64,000 nt of DNA from Chitinophaga vietnamensis (lineage in GTDB: Bacteria > Bacteroidota > Bacteroidia > Chitinophagales > Chitinophagaceae): the NCBI RefSeq assembly GCF_902167635.1, contig NZ_CABHMS010000007.1, forward strand, positions 248,001-312,000, read 5' to 3'. Of this stretch, positions 52,053 to 61,175 are shown piece after piece. Under the pieces are notes generated by a model. It was not told where the DNA came from, did no database searches, and was given only the letters and a program-made list of their open reading frames with translations. The translations under genes were made by a program, and so were the position numbers. Position 1 is the first letter of the stretch; the number at the start of each line of letters is the position of its first letter.

Positions 52053-53435
52053 ATGAAAAACAAAACACTATTGACTGCTACCCTCGCAGTCGCCTCTTGC
52101 ATCATCATCCTGAGCAGATGCAATACCAGCCAGCCAAAGCAGGCGCGCTTCGAATTTACAGACATACAAATGGACCCTTTCCAGGATCACCGCGACAGCA
52201 TCCCGCCGAAGTCGGTGTATAATGGTCCGCTCTTCACATTGAACCATCATTATCCTGCTTCAGCAACGCCGTTCACCAATACGCCCTGGCAGCAAGCGTT
52301 GGGCGGCAAGCCCATCTCCGCTGCCAATGCCCTCAAATATGTGGAGGCATTGAAAGCATACGTAGCGCCGGCTATTGTCAAGTTCCTGTATCAGCACAAT
52401 AACTGGAATGCGGCCGCTGAAGGCTGGTACCAGGAACCCTGGACCGGCAGCCGCCGCGAAGCCATCTGGGGCAGCTATCTCGGCACCCGCTTCGATTCCG
52501 GCACTTTTGCCGGCTTGAAGAAATTCATGAGAACCTATGTACTAACCATGTACGATAAAACAGCGGCGGCCACCCTGGGCAAGATATGGGGCCAAACTGC
52601 TGAAAGACCATTGCTGGAAGATAAAAGCAATAGCCAGTTTACAGAAGGCAGCGTGATCGTGAAGTTCGCCTTTTCCACTGCCAATGCCAAGGATTGGGAC
52701 GACATGCAAAATGCGCTCACCATATCGGTGTACGATACCGCCGTTGCATTCAAGGATCCGCATTACCAGCTGCGGCAACTCAGCTTTTTCCAGATGGATA
52801 TCATTGTGAAAGATAGCGCCACCTCGCCTAAAACAGGATGGGTGTTCTCTACCCTGGTGTATGATAAAAATGCGCCTGGCAAAACTGCCTGGGACAAGAT
52901 GGTGCCTCTTGGCGCACAGTGGGGCAATGATCCCGACGTCAACAGTACTGCCAATCCGGGCGCGCCTCTACAGGAAACTGTGATCAACCCGGCAGCGCCT
53001 AAATACAGTACCGCCACATTAGGCTGGGGTGGCCGCATCAGCGGCCCTAACGATGCTGCCGTAATCCCCAGCGCCGTTACCGTCAAAGGGGTATATTACA
53101 AAAACCTCGCTGCCTCTTCGTGTATGAGCTGCCATAGTTCAGCACAATACCTGATGCTGAGCAATCTTCTGCCCGGGCCCATCAAAGGGAATAAAGGAGA
53201 TACTTTCAAAGTATTCACACCCGGTGGAACTGAATGGAGAAGATGGTTTCAGGACAATGCCGGCACTACGCCTTTCGATAAATTGAAAGGACAAGTGGCG
53301 CTCGACTATGATATGGTCACCGCTTTCAAATCCATACCTGCCTGGGAAGCATCCATTAAGGGCAAAACGCAGCAAACGATCGACGAGATAGAACACTACC
53401 GCATGCGGCCCGAGAAACAGTATAACGGAAGATGA
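52053..53435 (+). CDS. Mono-haem c-type cytochrome lipoprotein
   Basis: A 460-residue lipoprotein (Cys22 in ILSRCNTS) with one haem c site CMSCH near 356-360. The rest of the protein is a large domain without family resemblance to me. It has repeated WxxP-like turns, and GWVFSTLVYDK and LGWGGRISGP are patterned segments. It is divergent from the VioB-like gene with about 210 bp between, which suggests co-regulation and a possible electron-transfer role for it (inference). The first in-frame ATG lies further upstream, but only this start gives a signal peptide. Confidence 0.75.
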   Translation: MKNKTLLTATLAVASCIIILSRCNTSQPKQARFEFTDIQMDPFQDHRDSIPPKSVYNGPLFTLNHHYPASATPFTNTPWQQALGGKPISAANALKYVEALKAYVAPAIVKFLYQHNNWNAAAEGWYQEPWTGSRREAIWGSYLGTRFDSGTFAGLKKFMRTYVLTMYDKTAAATLGKIWGQTAERPLLEDKSNSQFTEGSVIVKFAFSTANAKDWDDMQNALTISVYDTAVAFKDPHYQLRQLSFFQMDIIVKDSATSPKTGWVFSTLVYDKNAPGKTAWDKMVPLGAQWGNDPDVNSTANPGAPLQETVINPAAPKYSTATLGWGGRISGPNDAAVIPSAVTVKGVYYKNLAASSCMSCHSSAQYLMLSNLLPGPIKGNKGDTFKVFTPGGTEWRRWFQDNAGTTPFDKLKGQVALDYDMVTAFKSIPAWEASIKGKTQQTIDEIEHYRMRPEKQYNGR

Positions 53436-53775
53436 TGCCCTACTAACGTGAACAGCTATACGAAGTTCATTTTTCCCGACAGCATCCATTGCCGGATGGT
53501 CGAGGCTCAGCGCTCCGCAAAAGCTGGCGCGGATCACATCCATCGAGCGGGAAAGCCACTTGTAGAGCTCCACGCGCATCGCCAATTTTAGAGGCGGCAA
53601 ATCGTTCACCATCTTCGCGATGTGGCGGTGCTGCTGCAAATGATAGGATAACAAAGCCGTTCGACGAAAATCCGGCAGATGAAATACCTCGATTTGGCTA
53701 CAAAGTAGCCTGATCAGACTACCGGCAAATAAAAATGCAGGCTGACCTTTGCTGTACACTAAAATTAAAACATCC
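53436..53775. other. Gap of 340 bp, possible gene remnant
   Basis: No convincing gene. A minus-strand frame covers the gap and runs into the cytochrome gene antisense; its gap part (HLPDFRRTALLSYHL, ELYKWLSRSMDVIR) looks protein-like but has no family resemblance, so it may be a decayed remnant. The right end must hold the promoter of the SDR gene. Confidence 0.4.
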
Positions 53776-54612
53776 ATGATCACAAATCAAAAAACATGGT
53801 TCATCACCGGTACTTCAAGAGGCTTCGGACGCATATGGGCGGAGGCTGCATTACAGCGGGGCGACAGGGTTGCGGCTACTGCGCGTCAATTAGCCAGCAT
53901 CGCTGATCTGAAAGAGAAATATGGAGACCAGGTGCTGACACTGGCGCTCGACGTTACTGATCCCGTGCAGGTAAAGACCGCCGTAACACAAGCCCATAGC
54001 CATTTCGGCAGACTTGACATCATTCTCAACAACGCCGGCTATTCACTGATAGGCACTATTGAAGAAGCCAGCGCAGCGGAAGTGAGGCAGCTCTATGACA
54101 CGAATGTATTCGGTCCGCTTGCGGTGATCCAGTCTGCCCTCCCACTGTTACGGGAACAAGGCGGCGGGCACATCATCGGCGTGTCGAGCACCCTCGGCCA
54201 TGTGGCCATGCCCGTAATCGGCTACTATTGTTCTTCCAAATGGACGTTCGAGGCGATCCATGAAAGTCTGGCCGCCGAAGTCAAACCCTGGGGCATCAAG
54301 GTAACCATTGTAGAGCCCGGGGCCTATGCCACTGAATTCGGCAGTCAGGAGTCTTTGAAGTTTTCCAAAGCACTCGACATCTACACAGATTTTAAAACAC
54401 AATTTACGACGGCATTGAGGAAGATGGAGAGAGGCGATCCACGGGCCACCCCGGAGGCGCTCTTCAAAATTGTAGATGCGGAACAGCCGCCACTGCGCTG
54501 CTTCCTGGGCAGCCGCAACCTCTCCGAAGTGCGCGCCGTATATGCAGAGCGACTGGCCACCTGGGAAACCTGGCAGCCCCTTGCTGCTTCCGCGCAAGGC
54601 GAAGCAAAATAA
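53776..54612 (+). CDS. Classical short-chain dehydrogenase/reductase
   Basis: A 278-residue classical SDR: cofactor loop TGTSRGFG at 11-18, NNAGYSLIG near 92, and the catalytic tyrosine and lysine in YYCSSKW near 152-156. The KTWFITGTS start is typical of the group of aldehyde/ketone reductases annotated as oxidoreductase in Bacteroidota. It is followed 23 bp later by an AraC gene in the same direction, the arrangement also seen near 12 kb. Confidence 0.92.
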   Translation: MITNQKTWFITGTSRGFGRIWAEAALQRGDRVAATARQLASIADLKEKYGDQVLTLALDVTDPVQVKTAVTQAHSHFGRLDIILNNAGYSLIGTIEEASAAEVRQLYDTNVFGPLAVIQSALPLLREQGGGHIIGVSSTLGHVAMPVIGYYCSSKWTFEAIHESLAAEVKPWGIKVTIVEPGAYATEFGSQESLKFSKALDIYTDFKTQFTTALRKMERGDPRATPEALFKIVDAEQPPLRCFLGSRNLSEVRAVYAERLATWETWQPLAASAQGEAK

Positions 54613-54635
54613 GTAATCATTATATTGCATAGCAG

Positions 54636-55565
54636 ATGAAAAAGGAAGAAAATAAACCTCATCGATTTGAGTCCTTATCAGATGCTCACCAGGCCATGGG
54701 CCTGCCTAATCCGAAGCATCCGCTGATAAGCCTTATCAATATCAACACGCAGGCAGTGGCAACGGCAGCAGCGCCAGCCGCCCCTCATGTGCTGAACTTT
54801 TATAAAATATCATACCGGCCAAAGTTCAGCAGTAAATTGAAATACGGGCAAGGCTACTATGATTTTGATGAAGGAGGGCTGCTATTCGCTTCGCCAGGGC
54901 AGATCATAGGCAGTAGCAACGACGACGGCGATACCGGCTCCTGTTCTGAATATACCCTGCTGATACATCCGGATTTTCTGTGGGGCTATCCCATCGCTAA
55001 AAAGATCAGGCAGTATGGCTTTTTCTCTTATTCCGCCAATGAGGCATTGCATCTCTCGGAAGATGAAAAAGCAACGATCGTTGCTATCTTCAAAATGATT
55101 GAAACAGAGTTGAACCACAGGATAGATGATTTCAGTCAGGACGTAATGATCTCACATATCGAACTGCTGCTGAACTATGCCAGCCGTTTTTACAAACGGC
55201 AGTTCCTTACCCGCAAAGTGGTGCACAGCGGCCTGTTACAACAGATAGAAGACCTGTTGGAAGATTATTTCAACAAAGAAAATTCACTTACACAAGGTTT
55301 GCCAACTGTTCAATATCTCGCCGCACAATTAAATATCTCAGCAGGTTATCTAAGCGATATGCTGAGATCACTGATCGGACAAAATGCGCAGCAATTTATT
55401 CATGGCAAACTCATTGAAAAGGCCAAGGCGCTCTTATCTACCACCAGTCTATCTGTGTCTGAAGTAGCCTTCCTGCTTGGGTTTGAGCATTCCCAATCAT
55501 TCAGCAAATTTTTCAAGACCAAAGCAAAAGTTTCTCCGCTACAGTTCAGACAATCTTTTAACTGA
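54636..55565 (+). CDS. AraC-family transcriptional regulator
   Basis: A 309-residue AraC regulator of the subfamily found near 12 kb and 32 kb: cupin motif YGQGYYDFDEGGLLFASPGQ and double HTH (VQYLAAQLNISAGYLSDMLR and SEVAFLLGFEHSQSFSKFF). It closes a two-gene operon with the SDR and probably regulates it in response to a substrate. A bidirectional terminator follows. Confidence 0.92.
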   Translation: MKKEENKPHRFESLSDAHQAMGLPNPKHPLISLININTQAVATAAAPAAPHVLNFYKISYRPKFSSKLKYGQGYYDFDEGGLLFASPGQIIGSSNDDGDTGSCSEYTLLIHPDFLWGYPIAKKIRQYGFFSYSANEALHLSEDEKATIVAIFKMIETELNHRIDDFSQDVMISHIELLLNYASRFYKRQFLTRKVVHSGLLQQIEDLLEDYFNKENSLTQGLPTVQYLAAQLNISAGYLSDMLRSLIGQNAQQFIHGKLIEKAKALLSTTSLSVSEVAFLLGFEHSQSFSKFFKTKAKVSPLQFRQSFN

Positions 55566-55576
55566 TAGATGATCAG

Positions 55577-55612
55577 GCGCCGGGAAGATGCAATAATGCG
55601 TCTTCCCGGCGC
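55577..55612. terminator. Bidirectional terminator
   Basis: GCGCCGGGAAGA (55577-55588) pairs perfectly with TCTTCCCGGCGC (55601-55612) around a 12-nt loop. It separates the AraC gene from the convergent subtilase gene. Confidence 0.85.
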
Positions 55613-55628
55613 TTGATCTATCCTGTTA

Positions 55629-57173
55629 TCATTGGTCCGCCAAAGTAGCGGCCTTCGCATCCACTACTCCATAGCCGTATTTATCGCTCTTGTTCAGGTA
55701 GAGGCTTCCGGCCTTATCCATCCTGGCCAATATCTGATCCCTGGTGTCCGCAGGGTACCTGCTCCATACCAGGGCCGCGATGCCTGCACAGGTGGAAGTA
55801 GCCACAGAAGAGCCGCCTACCGTGGAAGGCACATCGCCGCTCATCGCCAGCGATAAAGGATGTTTGCCATCGCTGCTTCTTTCCATCACTACTACAAAGC
55901 GCACCTGTGTGCCGGTATGACAGGCATCGCAGCGGTCCTGCAAATTATCTTTGATACCGGTTACTGCTACCACTTCATTCATATATGCCGGGAATACCAC
56001 GCCGATGCCCAATGCGTTGGCGATTTCCGCGACGAGATAGGTAGAAGTGCCTGCAGCGCAGAAGATCAGCTTGCCTTTATTGCGGGCATAGATAACTGCA
56101 TCCTTGATCTTTCCACTTTCGAAGGGCGTGCCCATGCTCATGCTAACGATCTTTACCGTCGAGTCGTCGCCGGCCATGGTAAAGGCATCTGATACGCCTT
56201 GTATTTCATCATTACCGCTGATGAACACATCATCGGTGGCGTGTACGGTCATGAGGCTTGCGTTGTAGGCCACGCCGGTGCTGGCGCTGTCTGTTCCCCT
56301 GGGAGCGGCGCAAACGCTGGCCATTTCGGTGCCATGTCCGCAAGCGTCATTAGGTGTGGCATTGGGACGGGTTACTTTTTTCTCGATGGTCCTGTTACCG
56401 GAAGCGCCCTGGTTGAAGGCGCTGCCGAGGTTATCCTGCTGATCGCTCACGCCGGTATCGATGATCATCACTTTCACGCCGCTGCCGGTGGTTTTAGCCC
56501 ACGCCTCATCGATCTTGTGATAGGCATAATTCCAGGACTGCCGGGCGCCGGGGAAGATGCCTTTGTACATATTGGTGTTCAGGATGCCTGTTTCGCCATT
56601 GTTATTGCCGCAGCCGGAGGCAGTATTGATATCGATGTTCTCTGTTCTGGGAGAGGCATCAGGGTTCATCACGTCGCCGTACCCGCCTGGTTCTGCATAG
56701 CGTACCAGCGCCGATGCCCGCAATGCCTTGATGGTAGCCGCTTTGGTAACTTTCACATCTATCACGGGCAACCTGTTTTCGTTATACGCGATCCTGACAG
56801 TTGAGACCTGCTCGTATGCCTCCACCAGCCTGATGATGGCGGCCTTTGCATCTTTCCATTCAGCGCTGTTGATATCGATCAGGTGTAGCTTGCTGTCGAG
56901 ATCCCGGAAGCCCGCAGGCTGGTAGCCGATCGTGAGAATAGAATCGCTGTATAACAGCGCGCTGCGCAGCATGCCGGGCGTGGCGGCAGCCCAGTTGAAA
57001 CGTCCTTTGCTTTTCAGTTCTTCTGCTACAAAATGGTTGATCGCTTGTTTGCTTACAAGCGCCGTATCTGTGGCGCTTTCGCCAGGGATGGGCGTCAGCG
57101 GCTTTTCCGCTTTATTACAGGCAAACAGGCAGCATAGCGCGCTGCCGAGTACAGTGAGGTGAACTTTTTTCAT
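55629..57173 (-). CDS. Subtilisin-like serine protease lipoprotein (S8)
   Basis: A 514-residue exported lipoprotein (Cys19 in LFACNKA). The S8 triad is visible: Asp in MIIDTGVSD near 237, His in GHGTEMAS near 280, and Ser in GGSSVATST near 454. The first 200 residues are a propeptide-like domain; the central part has inserted loops (NDACGHG, CDACHTG) with extra cysteines. A cell-surface or secreted endopeptidase. It is divergent from nothing and stands alone between the AraC gene and the terpene synthase operon. Confidence 0.93.
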   Translation of the reverse strand: MKKVHLTVLGSALCCLFACNKAEKPLTPIPGESATDTALVSKQAINHFVAEELKSKGRFNWAAATPGMLRSALLYSDSILTIGYQPAGFRDLDSKLHLIDINSAEWKDAKAAIIRLVEAYEQVSTVRIAYNENRLPVIDVKVTKAATIKALRASALVRYAEPGGYGDVMNPDASPRTENIDINTASGCGNNNGETGILNTNMYKGIFPGARQSWNYAYHKIDEAWAKTTGSGVKVMIIDTGVSDQQDNLGSAFNQGASGNRTIEKKVTRPNATPNDACGHGTEMASVCAAPRGTDSASTGVAYNASLMTVHATDDVFISGNDEIQGVSDAFTMAGDDSTVKIVSMSMGTPFESGKIKDAVIYARNKGKLIFCAAGTSTYLVAEIANALGIGVVFPAYMNEVVAVTGIKDNLQDRCDACHTGTQVRFVVVMERSSDGKHPLSLAMSGDVPSTVGGSSVATSTCAGIAALVWSRYPADTRDQILARMDKAGSLYLNKSDKYGYGVVDAKAATLADQ

Positions 57174-57325
57174 TTGATATAGTTTGGGTTAAAAAATCAG
57201 GGAATACAAACAGGGTATTAGTGCCGGCAGCAAGATAGGAACAGGGGAAGTATTAAAATATTGGCAGGAAGATTTTTAGAGGTTTTATAAAATTAGTGGC
57301 GTTAAACAGCGAAAATGCACGGCAG

Positions 57326-57369
57326 CGGGCACATTAGGAACGGTTTATATACCGCGCCTATTGTGCCCG
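57326..57369 (-). terminator. Hairpin after the terpene synthase operon
   Basis: CGGGCACATTAGG (57326-57338) pairs with CCTATTGTGCCCG (57357-57369) with one mismatch, with an inner CGGT/ACCG stem. On the minus strand it lies 34 bp after the second terpene synthase stop; there is no strong T run, so the terminator role is likely but not certain. Confidence 0.6.
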
Positions 57370-57402
57370 AATACAGCCCGCTGGCTGTTGAAACAGCGCT
57401 GC

Positions 57403-58401
57403 TCATTGCCCGCTGTCAGTACTCGCTGGTTGATAGATATGCTTCGGAAACTCAGAGGGTATATATCGTACAGTGTCGCCATTGTACCAATCATCCAGTC
57501 CTGTTATGCTGAGCGTTAAGTGGTATACATAATTCTCTATATTTTCCTGATGAATACCAAAGTCTGGCAAATCAGATTTAATAGCATCCATTTCATCCAC
57601 ATAGGCGTTGTGGATACGTTCTGCTTCCTGTATAGCTTCTTCCAGAGATATCTTATGTTCATGCTTCAATACAAGGATGTGATTACACACTTCAAATTTG
57701 TCGTCAGCCATCTCTTTTTCGAGCGTGTACCAGTCATTCTGGATGGCCATGATCCTGCACAGCAATGCCCTCAAACGCATGATTACAGGATGTTCCATGA
57801 TGTGCCTGGGCACCATGTAGTTCATACCGGCTTCCGTCATGTCTCCATAAGGATACATGGCGATGGTGTATTCCCTGAGAAACGACAATCGCAGCAGGCT
57901 GGGATAGCGGCCTTCACGGCGATAGGGCGCTTCCTCCATGATGCCGTAGGTAGTATACCGGTACATGTGCCTGGCCAGCCGTTCTATCCATTCATAAGGC
58001 ATGTAAGTCAGCCATTCATCCCTGCATTTAGCGATCTGGCGATATAGGCCGGTATCGGTGGGCTTGGGTGTTTCTCCCAGTAACACGTTAATGATACGGT
58101 CTCTTTCTATGCTTATCTTATCTATAGGCCAGCGTTCATAATAATCGTCATACAGGGTAAGCCACAAAAAGAAACGGGCAATGGGTCTAAGATGGTCGAT
58201 ATTGGTAGTGGTAGGCGCCATCCAGGATGCACCGTTAGCCAGATTGTGTCCTTTTATTTTCTCTACAGCTTCCTTTGACATAAACGTGGCATAATCTTCA
58301 TCCAGCCATTGCCGTTCTTCTTCAGCAAAATAGTCAGGATATGCCGGTGGAACATGCGCCCATGGATACTTTAACGGTGGCATTCTTAATTTTCGTAACA
58401 T
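57403..58401 (-). CDS. Class I terpene synthase
   Basis: A 332-residue class I terpene cyclase. All four diagnostic elements are present with correct spacing: acidic motif DDYYE at 85-89, pyrophosphate-sensor Arg176, NSE triad N222-D-x-x-T226-x-x-x-E230 exactly 46 residues after it, and the RY pair at 312-313. It therefore ionises an isoprenyl diphosphate with Mg2+ and cyclises the cation. Product unknown; Chitinophaga pinensis is known to carry such enzymes, for example an 18-hydroxydolabella-3,7-diene synthase. Start chosen at 58401, 17 bp after the partner gene's stop. Confidence 0.94.
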   Translation of the reverse strand: MLRKLRMPPLKYPWAHVPPAYPDYFAEEERQWLDEDYATFMSKEAVEKIKGHNLANGASWMAPTTTNIDHLRPIARFFLWLTLYDDYYERWPIDKISIERDRIINVLLGETPKPTDTGLYRQIAKCRDEWLTYMPYEWIERLARHMYRYTTYGIMEEAPYRREGRYPSLLRLSFLREYTIAMYPYGDMTEAGMNYMVPRHIMEHPVIMRLRALLCRIMAIQNDWYTLEKEMADDKFEVCNHILVLKHEHKISLEEAIQEAERIHNAYVDEMDAIKSDLPDFGIHQENIENYVYHLTLSITGLDDWYNGDTVRYIPSEFPKHIYQPASTDSGQ

Positions 58402-58418
58402 AGTTATCTTTTTTGAAA

Positions 58419-59387
58419 TTAATGTACAGAAGGAAAGCCTTGCAGTGAGGTATACCGCTCCAACCGCGAGGACACTGATTTCCATCCACTCAATGTCATG
58501 CTGATATAATGCACCCGGTTTACCACTGCATCCTGCCATTCGCCGAAATCAGGCAGGGATTGTTGCAGGCGGATAAATTCCTGCAGCGCTTCATTGTGAA
58601 TGCGCAGGTCTTCCAGGCAGGCTTCTTCGAGAGAGAGGTTCCTGCTATGCTGAATTGCCTTTACCACATTGTAATAGATGCTGCCTGTTGCCTCATCTTT
58701 GATGATGGATTGTACTTCGTTAAAATAGACCATCATCCGTACGGCCAATGTCCGCAGGCGTTGCAATACCGGATGTTCATTGATCCCGGCCGGCAACGGG
58801 ATACCTGTTTCCAGGTCTGTCAACTCCAGGAAAGGATACAGGCACAGTGAATTCTCGCGGATCGCCATACATTCTTCCACACTTGGAAATACTCTTTTCA
58901 GCTTATACTCCAGCTCATGCTCCAGCCCCATGAAATACCGGTCAACAGCCGTAGTAAAGCGTTGCATCGATTCTTCGGAAATAAGTGGCAAGAGTTCTTC
59001 GCGTAAAGAACCTAACAAACTTCCCAACGGAATACCTGATTGCGCTGCACTCACTTCACCTTTCAATATCGAAACAGATTGCTGGCGAATGAAGCGGACC
59101 TGTTCGGGAGTGCCTTCTTCATACTTGTCATCATTAAATAGTGTCCAAAGCATAAAGCGGCAAACGGGCTTCAGACGTTCCTGGCTGGCTGTCGGAAACC
59201 ACTGCGAAGCTATATGGGCCGTTTTCGTTTTCTTATACTTCTGTCGGGTCGCAAAGTCGTCCTTATATAGCCAGAGATAATCACCGTCGATCCATTGATT
59301 GTCGGTGATCTCCTGTAAAGCCTCTGCAAAAGGGTTTTTGAGTGTTGGGAAAGGGTAACTGAATAAGGATAGCATCTTTGTATTCAT
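58419..59387 (-). CDS. Class I terpene synthase, second paralogue
   Basis: A 322-residue class I terpene cyclase related to its downstream neighbour but clearly distinct. Acidic motif DDKYE at 86-90, sensor Arg177, NSE triad N223-E-x-x-S227-x-x-x-D231 (NE instead of ND, and Asp as the final acid), RY at 311-312. The triad is still 46 residues from the sensor. The variant NSE may alter metal use or product. Translationally close to the other gene, so the two are one operon. Confidence 0.93.
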   Translation of the reverse strand: MNTKMLSLFSYPFPTLKNPFAEALQEITDNQWIDGDYLWLYKDDFATRQKYKKTKTAHIASQWFPTASQERLKPVCRFMLWTLFNDDKYEEGTPEQVRFIRQQSVSILKGEVSAAQSGIPLGSLLGSLREELLPLISEESMQRFTTAVDRYFMGLEHELEYKLKRVFPSVEECMAIRENSLCLYPFLELTDLETGIPLPAGINEHPVLQRLRTLAVRMMVYFNEVQSIIKDEATGSIYYNVVKAIQHSRNLSLEEACLEDLRIHNEALQEFIRLQQSLPDFGEWQDAVVNRVHYISMTLSGWKSVSSRLERYTSLQGFPSVH

Positions 59388-59567
59388 GGTTATTCCATTT
59401 GAGGGTAAACAGATTATATGGCGCCGGTCACAGGATATTAAAAGCTACTAATATGAAGATAATTTAAACCGGTGCATTCCAGCGTCATCACAAAGGCATG
59501 GACGGGCTGTTCAGATATTGGCAAAAGTAAATTCCCGGATGATGCCATATTAGTGTAGTTTTAGGGC

Positions 59568-60518
59568 ATGAAATCCGTTTTAACGTTCCTTATATCCGCC
59601 TGCCTGCTGTTTTGTACGACAGCAATTGCGCAAACTTCTTTCCGTATCATTCCGCTTGGCGTGAAAGGCGGCATAGATGAAAGTAACCTCTCCGCTTATA
59701 TGATCGCCCCGCAGGGCAGCGAGGCCTATGTATGCCTGGATGCAGGCACCTTGCACTATGGCATTGAAAAAGCCGTGCAGGCAAAGCTTTTGCACGGCGC
59801 TGCCGCCGAGGTGCTGAAAAAAAATATCAAAGGCTACCTCATATCGCATGCACACCTGGATCACCTGGCAGGCATGGTCATCAACTCACCCGACGATAGT
59901 TCCAAAAACATCTATGGGCTGGACTATTGCCTGGATGTGCTGAAGGATAAATATTTTTCCTGGAAAAGCTGGGCCAACTTCGCCAACGAAGGCGAGCAAC
60001 CAGCGCTGGGCAAATACCATTACGCCGTACTGACGCCCGGCGTTGAAACGCCGCTGCAAAATACAGACATGCAGGTAACTGCTTTTCCATTAAGCCATGC
60101 CAGTCCTTATCAAAGCACCGCCTTCCTCGTACGCCATCAGGACGCATATGTGCTGTACCTGGGCGATACCGGCCCGGATGCAGTGGAGCATTCCGACCGC
60201 ATGCACCAACTATGGCAACAGGTGGCGCCTTTGCTGAAAGCAAAAAAGTTGAAAGCGCTCTTTATTGAAGTTTCTTTTGCGAATGAACAAGCGGATAAAC
60301 AATTATTCGGACACCTTACTCCACACTGGCTGATGGCGGAACTACAGGAGCTCGCTGCACTTTCCGGCAAGGAAGCGTTGCATAATTTCCCGGTGGTGAT
60401 CACACACATCAAACCTGGCGGCAATCGTGAACAGACGATCCCTGCGCAATTGCAGGCGAATAACCCGCTGCATGTGAAGTTGATCATTCCAGAACAGGCG
60501 AAGTTATTGGTATTTTAG
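59568..60518 (+). CDS. Exported class II cyclic-nucleotide phosphodiesterase (MBL fold)
   Basis: A 316-residue exported metallo-beta-lactamase-fold enzyme (signal peptide about 1-21, ending AIAQ). HAHLDHLAGMVINSP (94-108) is the signature of class II 3',5'-cyclic-nucleotide phosphodiesterases (HxHxDH plus the flanking SP), and YLGDTGPDA and FIEVSFANEQ give the remaining metal ligands. Predicted to hydrolyse extracellular or periplasmic cAMP/cGMP. Divergent from the terpene synthases; 15 bp before the CPBP gene. Confidence 0.9.
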   Translation: MKSVLTFLISACLLFCTTAIAQTSFRIIPLGVKGGIDESNLSAYMIAPQGSEAYVCLDAGTLHYGIEKAVQAKLLHGAAAEVLKKNIKGYLISHAHLDHLAGMVINSPDDSSKNIYGLDYCLDVLKDKYFSWKSWANFANEGEQPALGKYHYAVLTPGVETPLQNTDMQVTAFPLSHASPYQSTAFLVRHQDAYVLYLGDTGPDAVEHSDRMHQLWQQVAPLLKAKKLKALFIEVSFANEQADKQLFGHLTPHWLMAELQELAALSGKEALHNFPVVITHIKPGGNREQTIPAQLQANNPLHVKLIIPEQAKLLVF

Positions 60519-60533
60519 TCAAACACCCTGGCA

Positions 60534-61163
60534 ATGAATAAAAACAAAATTGTGTTGCTGTCGCCCCTGATCATCATCGCCGTCAATATCATAACGGGGT
60601 ATCTTTTCGGAAGCCTGCTGGCAAAATGGGCTTTTGTTCCGGTTATATTGATCGAATGGGCGCTCTTCCTGTTCTTTATTCTAAAATACAGTGCGGCAGG
60701 CGCTATAAAAACCTGGTTGCAGGCATCAAGCAAAAACCGGGGATGGAATGTGGTGGCAGTCCTGATAGGACTAACGCCACTTCCAATCTTTTTGCAACAT
60801 AAGGAGCTGCTTACAGATTGGCAGATCTTCCTACCCTGGATATTGCTGGCGCTGATCAATCCGTGGCTGGAAGAATTTTACTGGCGAGGCTTGCTGTGCG
60901 ACCATACTGCCAGCCGGAACAAATGGCTGTCGGTGTTCGCAACAGCCGCTTTGTTTGCGCTTAATCACCTCACATTCGGCATCAACTCCACATTAATGCG
61001 TAACCCCGCCGTTTTGGTTTCTACATTTATCCTGGGTATTGTATGGGCGGTCACTTATAAAAAAACAGGAAGTTTGAGATGGGTGATATGCGCGCATTTC
61101 CTGGTAGACTTCCTCAATCTTTCCGCGCCTTCTTTCCTGGACTTATACATTCCCGGCAGATAA
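60534..61163 (+). CDS. CPBP-family membrane metalloprotease
   Basis: A 209-residue polytopic inner-membrane protein (about 6 helices) of the CPBP/Abi family. The motifs are EEFYWR (113-118, EExxxR), FALNHLTFG (His145) and AHFLVDFLN (His near 193). Related proteins process prenylated or bacteriocin-related peptides and immunity proteins, and some act as accessory membrane proteases. It follows the phosphodiesterase by 15 bp. Confidence 0.88.
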   Translation: MNKNKIVLLSPLIIIAVNIITGYLFGSLLAKWAFVPVILIEWALFLFFILKYSAAGAIKTWLQASSKNRGWNVVAVLIGLTPLPIFLQHKELLTDWQIFLPWILLALINPWLEEFYWRGLLCDHTASRNKWLSVFATAALFALNHLTFGINSTLMRNPAVLVSTFILGIVWAVTYKKTGSLRWVICAHFLVDFLNLSAPSFLDLYIPGR

Positions 61164-61175
61164 AGCGCTCTTCCT

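Noticed and set aside
53139-53783. Minus-strand gene of 214 codons across the gap before the SDR
   Set aside because: More than a third is antisense to the cytochrome gene and no family fits; kept only as a possible remnant.
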